NCBI GenBank assembly: GCA_900155415.1
Contig: LT700187.1
Location: 1,674,001-1,738,000, forward strand
Direction of reading: 5' to 3'
Origin: Christensenella massiliensis
GTDB lineage: Bacteria > Bacillota > Clostridia > Christensenellales > Christensenellaceae
Length of the DNA: 64,000 nt
A program made the position numbers and the translations under genes. Below are positions 9,066 to 17,269 of this stretch, piece by piece. The notes below the pieces were generated by a model. The model was not told the DNA's origin, did not search any database, and worked only from the letters and a program-made list of their open reading frames with translations. How positions within the stretch are numbered: the stretch's first letter is position 1; each line of letters begins with the position of its first letter.

Positions 9066-9833
9066 ATGGCACACAGGGAATTCAACGAAAATTTTGACCT
9101 TGCGGGGAAACGGGCGGTCATTACCGGAGCTGCAAGCGGGATCGGCTTTGAGATAGCCAAAATGTATGCGCGCAAGGGCGCGGATATCATCGTATTCGAC
9201 CGTACGGACTCGGAAGAACTGAAGCAGTACGTGGAAGGACTCGGACGCGAATATCTTGGCTATGCGGGCGACATTACAAAAGGAAGCGACCGGCAGGGCG
9301 TTGTGGATGCGGCAATCGCGCGTTTTGGAAAGATCGATATTCTTGTGAACTGCGCGGGTGTGGGCCTGATTGAAAAAGCGGTCGATATGACGGAAGAGAT
9401 GTGGGACCTTACGATGAACGTAAACCTCAAGGGCATGTTTATGTTAAACCAGATCGTAGGACGCACGATGATCGAAAACGGCGGCGGAAAAATCATCAAT
9501 ATGGCGTCGCAGGCAGGCATTATCGCGCTTGATAAGCATATTGCCTATGGTGTAGCAAAAGCAGGCGTGATTTATATGACAAAGCTTTTGTGTTATGAGT
9601 GGGCGCAATACAATATTAATGTAAACGCGATCTCACCGACTGTGATCCTGACGCCGATGGGCGAAGCGGCATGGGAAGGAGAAGTGGGCGAAGTCTTTAA
9701 AAAGAAGATACCTGCGCGCCGGTTTGGTTATCCGGAAGAGGTTGCGGCCTGCGCCGTATTCCTTGCCAGCGATGCGGCAAGCTTGATCAACGGAGAAAAT
9801 CTGGTGATCGACGGCGGCTATACGATCCAATAA
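9066..9833 (+). CDS. SDR-family oxidoreductase, second in locus A
   Basis: A 255-residue short-chain dehydrogenase. Cofactor motif TGAASGIG, then NCAGVG, Ser in NMASQAG, the Tyr-Lys pair in YGVAKAG and the C-terminal INGENLVIDGGY. AAGGAGG sits at good spacing before the ATG. It is 16 bp upstream of the first DeoC-like aldolase gene, so the two are very probably cotranscribed. It is not a close copy of the SDR at 4253. Two SDRs, two aldolases and one kinase suggest a pathway of oxidation/reduction, phosphorylation and aldol cleavage, but the order and substrate are inferred. Confidence 0.87.
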   Translation: MAHREFNENFDLAGKRAVITGAASGIGFEIAKMYARKGADIIVFDRTDSEELKQYVEGLGREYLGYAGDITKGSDRQGVVDAAIARFGKIDILVNCAGVGLIEKAVDMTEEMWDLTMNVNLKGMFMLNQIVGRTMIENGGGKIINMASQAGIIALDKHIAYGVAKAGVIYMTKLLCYEWAQYNINVNAISPTVILTPMGEAAWEGEVGEVFKKKIPARRFGYPEEVAACAVFLASDAASLINGENLVIDGGYTIQ

Positions 9834-9849
9834 CAGAGAGGAGATCATT

Positions 9850-10533
9850 ATGAACGATCAGCTCACCTTTAAAACCCTGCCTAAGATCGTCGATATCAGT
9901 GCGCTCTCCGTACCAACGACGGAAGAGGATGTAAGGAAACTGGCCAAAGCGGCAAACGAATATGGTTTTATTGCGGCGTTTGTCATGCCGTGCAATATCT
10001 CCTATTTAAAAGAACAGCTTGGAGCGGATACAAAAGTGATCATGGGCGCTCCGGTCGGCTTTCCGACCGGAACGGATCTTACGCAGGATAAGGTGTTTCA
10101 GGTAAAGGAAATGAAAAAGCTCGGCTGTACCGAGTTTGATATGGTAATCAGTGTATCCAAACTAAAATCGAACAGGCTCGATTATGTAAAGGATGATATC
10201 GCGGCGGTCATCGAGGCTGCAGACGGTTATCCGGTCAAGGTGATCCTTGAAGTGACCTATCTTACGGACGACGAGATCAAAACAGGCAGCGAGATCGTAG
10301 CGGAGTCGGGCGCGCAGTATGTAAAAACGGGCACGGGTTATTCCGCGAAGCCGACGGAAGTGCGCCATGTGGAGATCATGAAGCAGATAGTAGGAGACCG
10401 CGTTAAGATCAAAGTGGCCGGAGGCGTGCGCGATTTTGATGCGCTGAAAGCTTTCTATGACGCAGGCGCGGAACGCTTCGGGATCGGGATGAAGTCTGCG
10501 GTCAGCATTATAGAATCGATCAGAAACCAATAA
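9850..10533 (+). CDS. DeoC/DERA-family aldolase, divergent paralogue
   Basis: A 227-residue class I aldolase of the deoxyribose-phosphate aldolase family (TIM barrel). The catalytic residues are present: Asp97 in EFDMVIS, the Schiff-base Lys159 in YVKTGTGYS and the relay Lys188 in KVAGGVR. The N-terminal DHTLL-type motif of typical DERA is replaced by VDISALS, which may alter specificity. It precedes a second family member with that motif intact (10667-11401). It probably cleaves a phosphorylated intermediate produced by the FGGY kinase of this locus into an aldehyde plus a triose phosphate. Family certain, substrate unknown. Confidence 0.85.
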   Translation: MNDQLTFKTLPKIVDISALSVPTTEEDVRKLAKAANEYGFIAAFVMPCNISYLKEQLGADTKVIMGAPVGFPTGTDLTQDKVFQVKEMKKLGCTEFDMVISVSKLKSNRLDYVKDDIAAVIEAADGYPVKVILEVTYLTDDEIKTGSEIVAESGAQYVKTGTGYSAKPTEVRHVEIMKQIVGDRVKIKVAGGVRDFDALKAFYDAGAERFGIGMKSAVSIIESIRNQ

Positions 10534-10566
10534 TTTAATTTCATTTTCCTCTTAACAGGGCGCTTT

Positions 10567-10589
10567 GGGGAACGGAGCTGCCGTTCCCC
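10567..10589 (+). repeat. Hairpin between the two aldolase genes
   Basis: GGGGAACGG and CCGTTCCCC form a perfect 9 bp stem with a 5-nt loop. No T run follows; processing or partial termination is possible. Confidence 0.5.
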
Positions 10590-10610
10590 GGACTGCCCGC
10601 ATACATTATA

Positions 10611-10639
10611 TTGTTTCAGATGAGCTTCAAAATTAATAT
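10611..10639 (+). promoter_or_regulatory. Possible internal promoter before the second aldolase gene
   Basis: TTGTTT (10611-10616), a 17 bp spacer and TAATAT (10634-10639) lie in a strongly AT-rich patch following a hairpin. A separate TATAAT occurs at 10644-10649. The gene may have its own start of transcription. Confidence 0.35.
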
Positions 10640-10666
10640 TATATATAATAGAAGGAGAAAAGTATT

Positions 10667-11401
10667 ATGGAAAAGAAAAAAATCACCGTACAGGAAATAG
10701 CGGATGCACTCGACCATTCTCTCCTGCGCCCGGACATTACGGTCAAGGAACTGAAAGAGGGCTGCGATCTCGCGAAAGAATATAAATGTGTTTCCGTATG
10801 TGTGCGTCCTTCTGATCTCCCTATCGTTGTTGAAGAACTGAAAGGAACAAAGGTGCTGCCGACGACGGTCATCGGTTTCCCGCATGGCACGTGCACGACA
10901 GAGACAAAAGTATTTGAGACAAAAGACGCAGTCGCAAAGGGGGCTGTGGAAGTAGATATGGTCATGAACATCGGAAGATTTCTGTCCGGGGAATACGATT
11001 ATGTGCTGGACGAGATCAAACAGGTCGCGAAAGCGGCACATGACGGCGGCGCATTGCTCAAAGTGATTTTTGAAAACTACTATTTGAACGATGACCAAAT
11101 CATTAAGGCAAGCGAGCTGGCAAAGGCCGGCGGCGCGGATTTCTCAAAAACATCGACTGGATATGCCGGCGGCGGCGCGACGATCCATGATTTGAAGATC
11201 ATGGTGGAGCATGCGGACGGCATGAAAGTAAAGGCTGCCGGCGGCGTAAAAACACTGGATGCGGCGCTCGCGGTCCTTTCGACGGGAACTGTACGCATCG
11301 GCACACGCTCTTCCAAAGCGATTCTGGAGGAAGCGGTGGAGCGTGAGAAAAAGGGAGAGCTTTTCCTGAGCGATGAAGGAGAGCTTGGAACAGGATATTA
11401 A
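10667..11401 (+). CDS. deoC: Deoxyribose-phosphate aldolase family protein (DeoC)
   Basis: A 244-residue class I aldolase. The N-terminal DHSLLRP motif, Asp97 (VEVDMVMN), Schiff-base Lys161 (FSKTSTG) and relay Lys189 (VKAAGGVK) are all in place, so it should be active. AAGGAG lies 9 nt before the ATG. It is separated from the upstream paralogue by a hairpin and an AT-rich stretch that may hold a promoter. True DERA makes acetaldehyde and glyceraldehyde 3-phosphate. In a locus with a sugar importer, two SDRs and an FGGY kinase, a related phosphorylated deoxy-sugar or polyol intermediate is equally possible. Confidence 0.87.
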   Translation: MEKKKITVQEIADALDHSLLRPDITVKELKEGCDLAKEYKCVSVCVRPSDLPIVVEELKGTKVLPTTVIGFPHGTCTTETKVFETKDAVAKGAVEVDMVMNIGRFLSGEYDYVLDEIKQVAKAAHDGGALLKVIFENYYLNDDQIIKASELAKAGGADFSKTSTGYAGGGATIHDLKIMVEHADGMKVKAAGGVKTLDAALAVLSTGTVRIGTRSSKAILEEAVEREKKGELFLSDEGELGTGY

Positions 11402-11439
11402 GCCTAATATAGGCAGGATAAGGCAGGCGAAGCGGAAGA

Positions 11440-13701
11440 ATGGCCACGATGAAGGATGTTGCGAAATTGGCGGGCGTATCGCATGGCACGGTTTCCAACA
11501 TTATAAATGGGGCAAAAGGAGTCAGTCTCGATAAAGTAAAGCGCGTGGAAAAGGCAATGAAAGAGCTTGCCTATGAGCCAAACGCGATCGCGCGCAGCTT
11601 GAAACTGAGTAAATCAATGCAAATCGATGTCATTTTGCCCAACATCGTTGCTGCGGCTATGGCCCAAATTTATACGAATCTATCCGGGCTGTTTGCAGAA
11701 AGAGGGTATGTGACCAATCTGCATATCACCAACGAGGATGCGGAGCTGGAGACGCGGCTGCTCAATATGTCTCTGATGCATAATGTGGACGGCGTGATGC
11801 TCAGTACCTGCCAACCAAAGAATACCGGGTTGTTTCGCAGGCTTGCACAGAGCGGGCTTAAGATCGTTTTTCTCCAGCGCCAGCCTGACGACGAACAGAG
11901 GCACTATGTCGGCCTCGATGCACAGGAACAGGCGAGGGGCACGGTCTCCCAGCTGATCGAAGCGGGATATCGGGATATCGGCATCTTACTGAGTCCGATC
12001 CAGTATACACTGGAGGAACAGACATTCAATGGATATGTGGAGGCACACAGGGACCATAAGATGACCGTTCGGCAGCATCTGTGCGCGGTTTCGAGTTACG
12101 ACCGCGAAGGCCTGCTGAAAGAAGCGATCAGGCTGACAGCCTCGGGGAAACCGCCGCAGGCCATATTGGTGATTTGCTCTCAGGCAATGGACGCGGTGCT
12201 GAAGGCCTGCGAAATTTTGAATATCCCAAAGGAAAAACGGCCGCTTATTGTGGCGAATATGCCGACGTCGTGGACTCTTACCGCGCGGGATGGCGTCATA
12301 TATGTACCGCATCCCTATGCTAAGCTGACAGAAATCGCCGCAGCGATGCTGTTCGATTATATCGAGCAGGGAACAGATTTCCCGGCAGATACTGTTTTCC
12401 TGAAATTAAAGTCGAAGCCGCTCAAGGAGCTTGCGCCGAAGCAGGAGATCAAGGTAACTGAACCGGGAAAAACGCTGCGGGTCCTGCTGACGATAGACCG
12501 GGCGCGCTATGCGATGGAAACGATGAAATCCGGCTTTGAAAAAAGGACGGGCTTCCGGCTCGAAATCGACGCGAAAGCGCAGACGAACATGTATCAGGCG
12601 ATTCGTGACGAATGGTATAAAGACCGTTATGACGTCTTTGACGTCGATATCCCGTGGCTCGCGGAATTTGCGCAGAAAGGGGTCGTAGAAAATTTAGACG
12701 GCTATATCGCGGAGGATCCCGTATATTACGATGATATGCTGCCCAGTATATTTGAGAAATATTCTATACGGCAGGGCTCTGTTTACGCAATTCCATTCAC
12801 ATTCTGTACGCAGCTGCTTTTCTATCGGAAGGACTGTTTTGCGGATATACGGATGCAGCGGATGTTTTATGAGCAGTATAAAAAGGAACTGCGGGTCCCG
12901 CGTACATGGGAAGAATTTAACCGGATCGCAAAGTTTTTTACAAGAAAATACAATCCGGATTCCCCGACGGAATTCGGAACGACGCTTGGAAGCCGGATGT
13001 CATCCGGCGGCGTATGTGAATACTTGCCGCGGCTATGGTCGTTCGGCGGAGAAGTACATGACGGAACGCGGTTCACGCTGAACAGTAAACAAGCGGTGGA
13101 AGCGTTGGAAAATTACCGGGAAAGCTTCCGCTATGCATCAGCGGAATCGTGCGACAACTGGTGGGGAGAGCAGGCGGCGGAATTCCGCAGCGGGAAAGCC
13201 GCGATGATCACGCTGTTTACGGATAACATGTCTACCGTAACGGAGTGGAGCAAATCAAAAGTAAACGGGAAAATTGGCTTTGACTACATGCCGCACAAGG
13301 TAAGCGTAGACGGCGGATGGGCCCTCGCGGTCAATGCGTACAGCAGGAAGAAAAAAGCCGCGCTGGAGTTTATCCGCTGGGCGACAGACCGGGAAATATC
13401 GGTCCTGAGCACGATACTCGGCGGTTTTGCACCGAGACGGACAGCGATGGAAAACCTCGAGGTGGCGAATGTTTATCCGTGGCTGCACCGGACGGTGGAA
13501 GCGAGCGGCTTTGGACGCATGAGAGAGCTGCCTCTCCGTGCAGACGGAATCTGCCTGTCGGAACAAATGTTTGAGGATATTTTAGGAAAGGCGGTTTATG
13601 ATGCCGTAACGGGAAAAGCAGAGGCGTACGCCGCACTCACGGCGGCGAATAACGAGCTGAACGCTTTACTGGAAGAAGATGAACTGCTAAAAGCGGAATA
13701 A
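11440..13701 (+). CDS. LacI-family regulator fused to an extracellular-type solute-binding domain
   Basis: A 753-residue fusion. Residues 1-50 are a LacI helix-turn-helix (MKDVAKLAGVSHGTVSNIIN) with the hinge-helix region after it. Residues 60-330 form the usual LacI periplasmic-binding-like effector domain. Residues about 345-745 resemble a family 1 extracellular solute-binding protein of the MalE class (FYRKDCFADIRMQ, RTWEEFNRIA, KAAMITLFTDNMS). LacI proteins are normally about 340 residues. No signal peptide or membrane segment separates the parts, so the second binding domain should be cytoplasmic. It probably represses locus A through the palindrome at 3919-3930, possibly sensing two ligands. 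The upstream ribosome site is weak (GCGGAAGA). Base usage matches its neighbours. Confidence 0.88.
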   Translation: MATMKDVAKLAGVSHGTVSNIINGAKGVSLDKVKRVEKAMKELAYEPNAIARSLKLSKSMQIDVILPNIVAAAMAQIYTNLSGLFAERGYVTNLHITNEDAELETRLLNMSLMHNVDGVMLSTCQPKNTGLFRRLAQSGLKIVFLQRQPDDEQRHYVGLDAQEQARGTVSQLIEAGYRDIGILLSPIQYTLEEQTFNGYVEAHRDHKMTVRQHLCAVSSYDREGLLKEAIRLTASGKPPQAILVICSQAMDAVLKACEILNIPKEKRPLIVANMPTSWTLTARDGVIYVPHPYAKLTEIAAAMLFDYIEQGTDFPADTVFLKLKSKPLKELAPKQEIKVTEPGKTLRVLLTIDRARYAMETMKSGFEKRTGFRLEIDAKAQTNMYQAIRDEWYKDRYDVFDVDIPWLAEFAQKGVVENLDGYIAEDPVYYDDMLPSIFEKYSIRQGSVYAIPFTFCTQLLFYRKDCFADIRMQRMFYEQYKKELRVPRTWEEFNRIAKFFTRKYNPDSPTEFGTTLGSRMSSGGVCEYLPRLWSFGGEVHDGTRFTLNSKQAVEALENYRESFRYASAESCDNWWGEQAAEFRSGKAAMITLFTDNMSTVTEWSKSKVNGKIGFDYMPHKVSVDGGWALAVNAYSRKKKAALEFIRWATDREISVLSTILGGFAPRRTAMENLEVANVYPWLHRTVEASGFGRMRELPLRADGICLSEQMFEDILGKAVYDAVTGKAEAYAALTAANNELNALLEEDELLKAE

Positions 13702-13721
13702 AAGACAAAGGAGCAGGGGAA

Positions 13722-15254
13722 ATGGAACAAAAAATCATTGCATGGGACCTTGGAACAGGCGGAAACAAGGCGTCTCTTTATGACAGCGAAGGCAACTGCA
13801 TTGCGGCGGCGTTTATGCCGTATAATACGACCTATCCGGCGCACGGATGGCATGAACAGAAGCCGGAGGATTGGTGGGACGCGATCGTAAAAAGTACACG
13901 CCTCCTTCTCGAGAAAACAAAGGTAGACAAGAGTGACATCGCATGCTGCGGCATTTCAGGACACAGCCTCGGCGCCGTGCCGATCGGGAAAGACGGTTCG
14001 CTCCTGCGCGAATATACGCCGATCTGGTCAGACGGCCGTGCGACGAAGCAGGTTGCCGATGTGTTCGAGCATTACAGCGAAGAAAAATGGTATATGACGA
14101 CGGGGAACGGATTTACCCCGGCATTTTATTCGGCATTTAAAATTCTCTGGTATAAAGACAACGAGCCGGATATCTACAATAATATTGGAAAAGTGATCGG
14201 CACGAAAGATTATATCAACTATAAGCTTACAGGCCGCCTGTGCACAGACCCGTCCTATGCGTCGGGAAGCGGTGTATGGGATCTTGAAAAATGGGAATAT
14301 TCGTCCGAGCTGATCGAAGCGATGGGCCTGCCTGCCGAGATTTTTCCGGAGGTCGTGGCATCCACCGACGTGATCGGACAAATCACTCAGGAAGCGGCGG
14401 AAGAGCTTGGCCTTACGACGAATGTGAAGGTCGTTTCGGGCGGCGTGGATAATTCCTGTATGGCACTTGGCGCAAAGGCGTTTAAGGAAGGACGGGTATA
14501 TAACTCCCTCGGTTCCTCCTCGTGGATCGCGGTATCTTCCCAGAAACCGCTTTTGGAGGCAAATTCGAGGCCGTATGTATTTACGCACGTGGTTCCCGGT
14601 TATTTTGCTTCCGCACTGTGCCTGACGGCAGGCGGAACCTGCTTCCGTTGGATGCGCGATCAAATGTGCCGGGAATTTGTGGAAGAGGCGGAAAGAAACG
14701 GCGGGGATGTTTATGACCTTATGACGCAGGAAGCGGCAAAATCTCCGGTCGGTTCCAACAAGCTGCTGTTTAATCCGAGCCTCGGCGGCGGTATGCCGAT
14801 GGATAAGAGCTATAACCTGCGCGGCGCTTTCATGGGGCTTGACCTTATTCACACGCGCGCGGATGTCATACGTGCCTCGATGGAGGGGATTTCGATGGGG
14901 CTGCGCGCCTGCCTCGATAAGCTGCGCGAGCTGACGGATATCGCAGATGAGATGCTTTTGGTAGGCGGCGGAAGCAAAAGCGCATTGTGGCGGCAGATTT
15001 ATGCAGACATTTATAAGATGCATGTGCTGAAGTCTAATATCGACGAGCAGGCGGCAGCGCTTGGCGCGGCAGCCTGTGCTGCGGTCGGAACGGGAATATG
15101 GTCTGATTTCGACCGGATCGACGAGCTGCATAAAATTGAAGAAGACGTTGCGCCGATCCCGGAAAATATGGCGTATTATGACAAGATGATGAAGGTTTAC
15201 CACAAGGCGTCGGACAGCCTGTCTGACCTCGGCGATATGCTGATGGAAATATAA
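13722..15254 (+). CDS. FGGY-family carbohydrate kinase
   Basis: A 510-residue kinase of the xylulokinase/glycerokinase superfamily. The N-terminal phosphate-binding motif is AWDLGTGGNKASLYD; a typical acceptor-site region is WHEQKPEDWW; the C-terminal ATP-binding stretch is LLVGGGSKSALWRQIYADI. AAGGAG precedes the ATG. It closes locus A 20 bp after the regulator gene and is followed by a hairpin at 15312-15352. It should phosphorylate the imported sugar, ketose or polyol in the cytoplasm. It is distinct from the FGGY kinase of locus B (31194-32672), so the two loci probably handle different substrates. Confidence 0.92.
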   Translation: MEQKIIAWDLGTGGNKASLYDSEGNCIAAAFMPYNTTYPAHGWHEQKPEDWWDAIVKSTRLLLEKTKVDKSDIACCGISGHSLGAVPIGKDGSLLREYTPIWSDGRATKQVADVFEHYSEEKWYMTTGNGFTPAFYSAFKILWYKDNEPDIYNNIGKVIGTKDYINYKLTGRLCTDPSYASGSGVWDLEKWEYSSELIEAMGLPAEIFPEVVASTDVIGQITQEAAEELGLTTNVKVVSGGVDNSCMALGAKAFKEGRVYNSLGSSSWIAVSSQKPLLEANSRPYVFTHVVPGYFASALCLTAGGTCFRWMRDQMCREFVEEAERNGGDVYDLMTQEAAKSPVGSNKLLFNPSLGGGMPMDKSYNLRGAFMGLDLIHTRADVIRASMEGISMGLRACLDKLRELTDIADEMLLVGGGSKSALWRQIYADIYKMHVLKSNIDEQAAALGAAACAAVGTGIWSDFDRIDELHKIEEDVAPIPENMAYYDKMMKVYHKASDSLSDLGDMLMEI

Positions 15255-15311
15255 AAAAGCTGGACTGAACGGAAGCGCGGCTTTCGATCTAAACAAAATA
15301 TTAAACTATCT

Positions 15312-15352
15312 GAAAGGGCTGAATTCTGTACGGAACAGGATTTGGCCCTTTC
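15312..15352 (+). terminator. Long hairpin after locus A
   Basis: GAAAGGGC and GCCCTTTC pair at the base, with further imperfect pairing inside (AATTCTGT with ACAGGATT). The T run is short. A likely end of the operon transcript. Confidence 0.45.
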
Positions 15353-15596
15353 CATGTGAAACGAAACGTGTTCATATATTCATTATAGGTACTGGCAATA
15401 CATACGCATGATAGATGTAAGCAACAATAAAGAAATATATCCGTAAACAAAGAAAATAAGATATAGCATTGAACAAGCTGAATATAAGTGCGGCGCTTCC
15501 TTCAGCGGATAGGAAAAAATGGCAATAGAGATACTCCTTGGACGCCGATTGGGTGTCGCCGGCTTTTGAAATCCCATGCCGCTCTATGGAATTTTT
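15353..15596. other. Non-coding stretch between locus A and the hicB-like gene
   Basis: AT-rich. The only open frame (minus strand, 15383-15577) has no ribosome site and no recognisable domain. No HicA-like toxin gene is visible here. I see nothing else. Confidence 0.5.
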
Positions 15597-15866
15597 TTAT
15601 GGACCGGAAACCGTTTGCGTGTCGATCATGATGACAAGGACGATATTTCCCTGTTCCTCTGCTATCTTCCCGGCAGGCGTAGGATGGGGAATGCTTTTAT
15701 GGCCGGCTTCTCTATCATACAATAACAGAAGAAGCTCCTCTTCCGCCATTTCATAGGCGTCCTCAAATGAATGGCCGAATGCGATAGGGCAGTCAAGATC
15801 TGGGAAATGACCGATATAAAGAGTATGTTCCTTTTTAAAAACAGCAGGATAACTATATTTACACAT
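15597..15866 (-). CDS. HicB-like protein, solitary
   Basis: An 89-residue protein with the HicB-type partial RNase H fold: YPAVFKKEHTLYIGHFPDLD, then GHSFEDAYEMAEEEL. This is the pattern of HicB antitoxins and stand-alone HicB_like proteins. The ATG at 15866 is chosen because AAAGGAGG precedes it; an ATG at 15905 lacks a good site. HicB antitoxins usually sit beside a HicA toxin of about 60 residues. None is found on either side, and I see no added DNA-binding domain. It may be an orphan antitoxin or a regulator. Confidence 0.7.
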   Translation of the reverse strand: MCKYSYPAVFKKEHTLYIGHFPDLDCPIAFGHSFEDAYEMAEEELLLLLYDREAGHKSIPHPTPAGKIAEEQGNIVLVIMIDTQTVSGP

Positions 15867-15965
15867 TTTGAACAGCCTCCTTTCCGGCAGCGGCGTTTTA
15901 GTCATGCTGTTGCTGTTTCATATATACGGCTGGGCCATTGAGCATAAAATTAAATTTATCGTTTA

Positions 15966-15994
15966 TTGCAGAATGTCGTTTTTTGTGATACAAT
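15966..15994 (+). promoter_or_regulatory. Sigma-A promoter for the DUF2798-like gene
   Basis: TTGCAG (15966-15971), a 17 bp spacer and TACAAT (15989-15994). Confidence 0.65.
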
Positions 15995-16024
15995 TCAAAC
16001 AATAGAAAACGCGTATAATGGTTC

Positions 16025-16061
16025 AGCGTAAAATCAATTTGTTTTGGTTTTACGCTTTTCT
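16025..16061 (+). terminator. Attenuator-like hairpin in the 5' leader
   Basis: AGCGTAAAA (16025-16033) and TTTTACGCT (16048-16056) form a perfect 9 bp stem followed by TTTTC. It lies between the promoter and the ATG at 16079, so it could attenuate transcription. Confidence 0.45.
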
Positions 16062-16078
16062 GTTTTCAGGAGGAAAAA

Positions 16079-16570
16079 ATGGAATTTTATATGAAATTGC
16101 CGCGCAGCAAAAAGGAATTTGCTATATTTATAGGAATCGTTTCGATTCTATCTGTAAATATGATAGCGCCCTTGATTACCTGCCCTGAAGCGGGGTTTTA
16201 TCTGTCTGTTTGGCAAGACGCTTTAACTGTACTGCCTTTTATCTGGATGAGCGTTATAGCAGCTGTATTGCTGACCTATGTGCCTGCTGAAAAATTGACC
16301 CTGATGATCGTTTCTAAAAAAGACAGCTTTCGTGCACAGATTGTAGTGAATACCTTGTGTACGGTTTTGCTGATGTCGATTTTATTAACCATAATTGGAT
16401 CACGGATAGGAACACGGTCTATCACATTAGAACCAATTCGGCTGTTTTTCTATAAATGGCCGCGCAATTTTGCCATATCTCTATTTGTAGAACTATGTAT
16501 AGCCCAGCCGACCGCGCGTTTGGCGATTTTGAAGCTTCATTTGCGAAAGGAAGCGGGAAAGGAGGAGTAA
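16079..16570 (+). CDS. DUF2798-like integral membrane protein
   Basis: A 163-residue protein with four hydrophobic segments (about residues 15-35, 50-68, 88-108 and 128-146). The end WPRNFAISLFVELCIAQPTARLAI matches the pattern I know from DUF2798 membrane proteins. These small four-helix proteins have no established function. CAGGAGG precedes the ATG. It has its own promoter and an attenuator-like leader hairpin. It is followed by the bioY promoter and is not part of the biotin operon. Confidence 0.7.
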   Translation: MEFYMKLPRSKKEFAIFIGIVSILSVNMIAPLITCPEAGFYLSVWQDALTVLPFIWMSVIAAVLLTYVPAEKLTLMIVSKKDSFRAQIVVNTLCTVLLMSILLTIIGSRIGTRSITLEPIRLFFYKWPRNFAISLFVELCIAQPTARLAILKLHLRKEAGKEE

Positions 16571-16632
16571 TCTATGGAGGAAGATAAGAGGTATTATTTC
16601 TGTGCAATATGTAAACTTATATTTTTTTATAG

Positions 16633-16661
16633 TTTACAATTAAAACGGAATATGTTATTCT
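16633..16661 (+). promoter_or_regulatory. Promoter of bioY-bioB
   Basis: TTTACA (16633-16638), a 17 bp spacer and TATTCT (16656-16661). The promoter could overlap a weak BirA-like dyad (AGTTTACA ... TGTTAT), but the half-sites match poorly, so BirA control is only a guess. Confidence 0.55.
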
Positions 16662-16690
16662 GATAAAGCACAAAAGAATGGAGGCCGAAA

Positions 16691-17269
16691 ATGGAGAAAA
16701 CGATGGAAAAAAGACGAATCGCGACACGGAATATGATCCTGTGCGCCTTGTTTGCCGCGCTGATTGCGATCGGCGCATTCATCAAGATACCGATCCCCTA
16801 CGTACCGATCACGTTCCAAGGCTTTTTTGTATTGCTTGCGGGCTTTCTGCTCGGCCCGAAATATGGCTGTATTTCCATGCTGATCTATATTGCAGTCGGC
16901 TTAGTAGGATTCCCGGTCTTTACGGCCGGCGGCGGTATCATGTATGTTCTTCAGCCAACGTTCGGATATCTGGCGGGCTTTGCCGTATGTGCTTATGTTG
17001 CAGGAGCGCGTGCGCGCAGGCTGGAACGGCCGGGAGTGGGCAGCCTGTTTCTTTCCGGTATGCTCGGCATGGTCCCTGTCTATATCATTGGGACCTTGTA
17101 TTTCTATTTTATCATGAATTATGCTCTTTCAACACAGATGGGAATGTGGGAAGTGCTGTGGTCCTGTGTGATCGTCTTTCTGCCGGCAGACATACTGCGC
17201 TGTCTGCTTGCATCATGGATTGCAAAACGTCTGCTGCCCGTGTTGAAAAGAAGAGGGGCGGCCGCGTGA
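16691..17269 (+). CDS. bioY: BioY, biotin transporter S component
   Basis: A 192-residue integral membrane protein of the BioY family, the substrate-binding unit of an energy-coupling-factor biotin importer. It shows about six membrane segments and family motifs such as IPIPYVPITFQGFFVLLAG and the glycine-rich GLVGFPVFTAGGG. GGAGG precedes the ATG. Its stop overlaps the bioB start (TGATG at 17267-17271), so the genes are translationally coupled. No EcfA or EcfT genes are in the window, so it must share an energising module encoded elsewhere or work alone. Confidence 0.95.
   Translation: MEKTMEKRRIATRNMILCALFAALIAIGAFIKIPIPYVPITFQGFFVLLAGFLLGPKYGCISMLIYIAVGLVGFPVFTAGGGIMYVLQPTFGYLAGFAVCAYVAGARARRLERPGVGSLFLSGMLGMVPVYIIGTLYFYFIMNYALSTQMGMWEVLWSCVIVFLPADILRCLLASWIAKRLLPVLKRRGAAA

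Noticed and set aside
14028-15296. A 422-codon frame antisense to the locus A kinase
   Set aside because: A shadow of the kinase codon pattern: rich in His, Arg and Cys, without motifs, while the kinase has all family motifs.
16678-17268. An open frame continuous with bioB that would make a 515-residue protein
   Set aside because: The upstream part runs through bioY in another frame and has no family likeness; bioB starts at 17269 with standard length.
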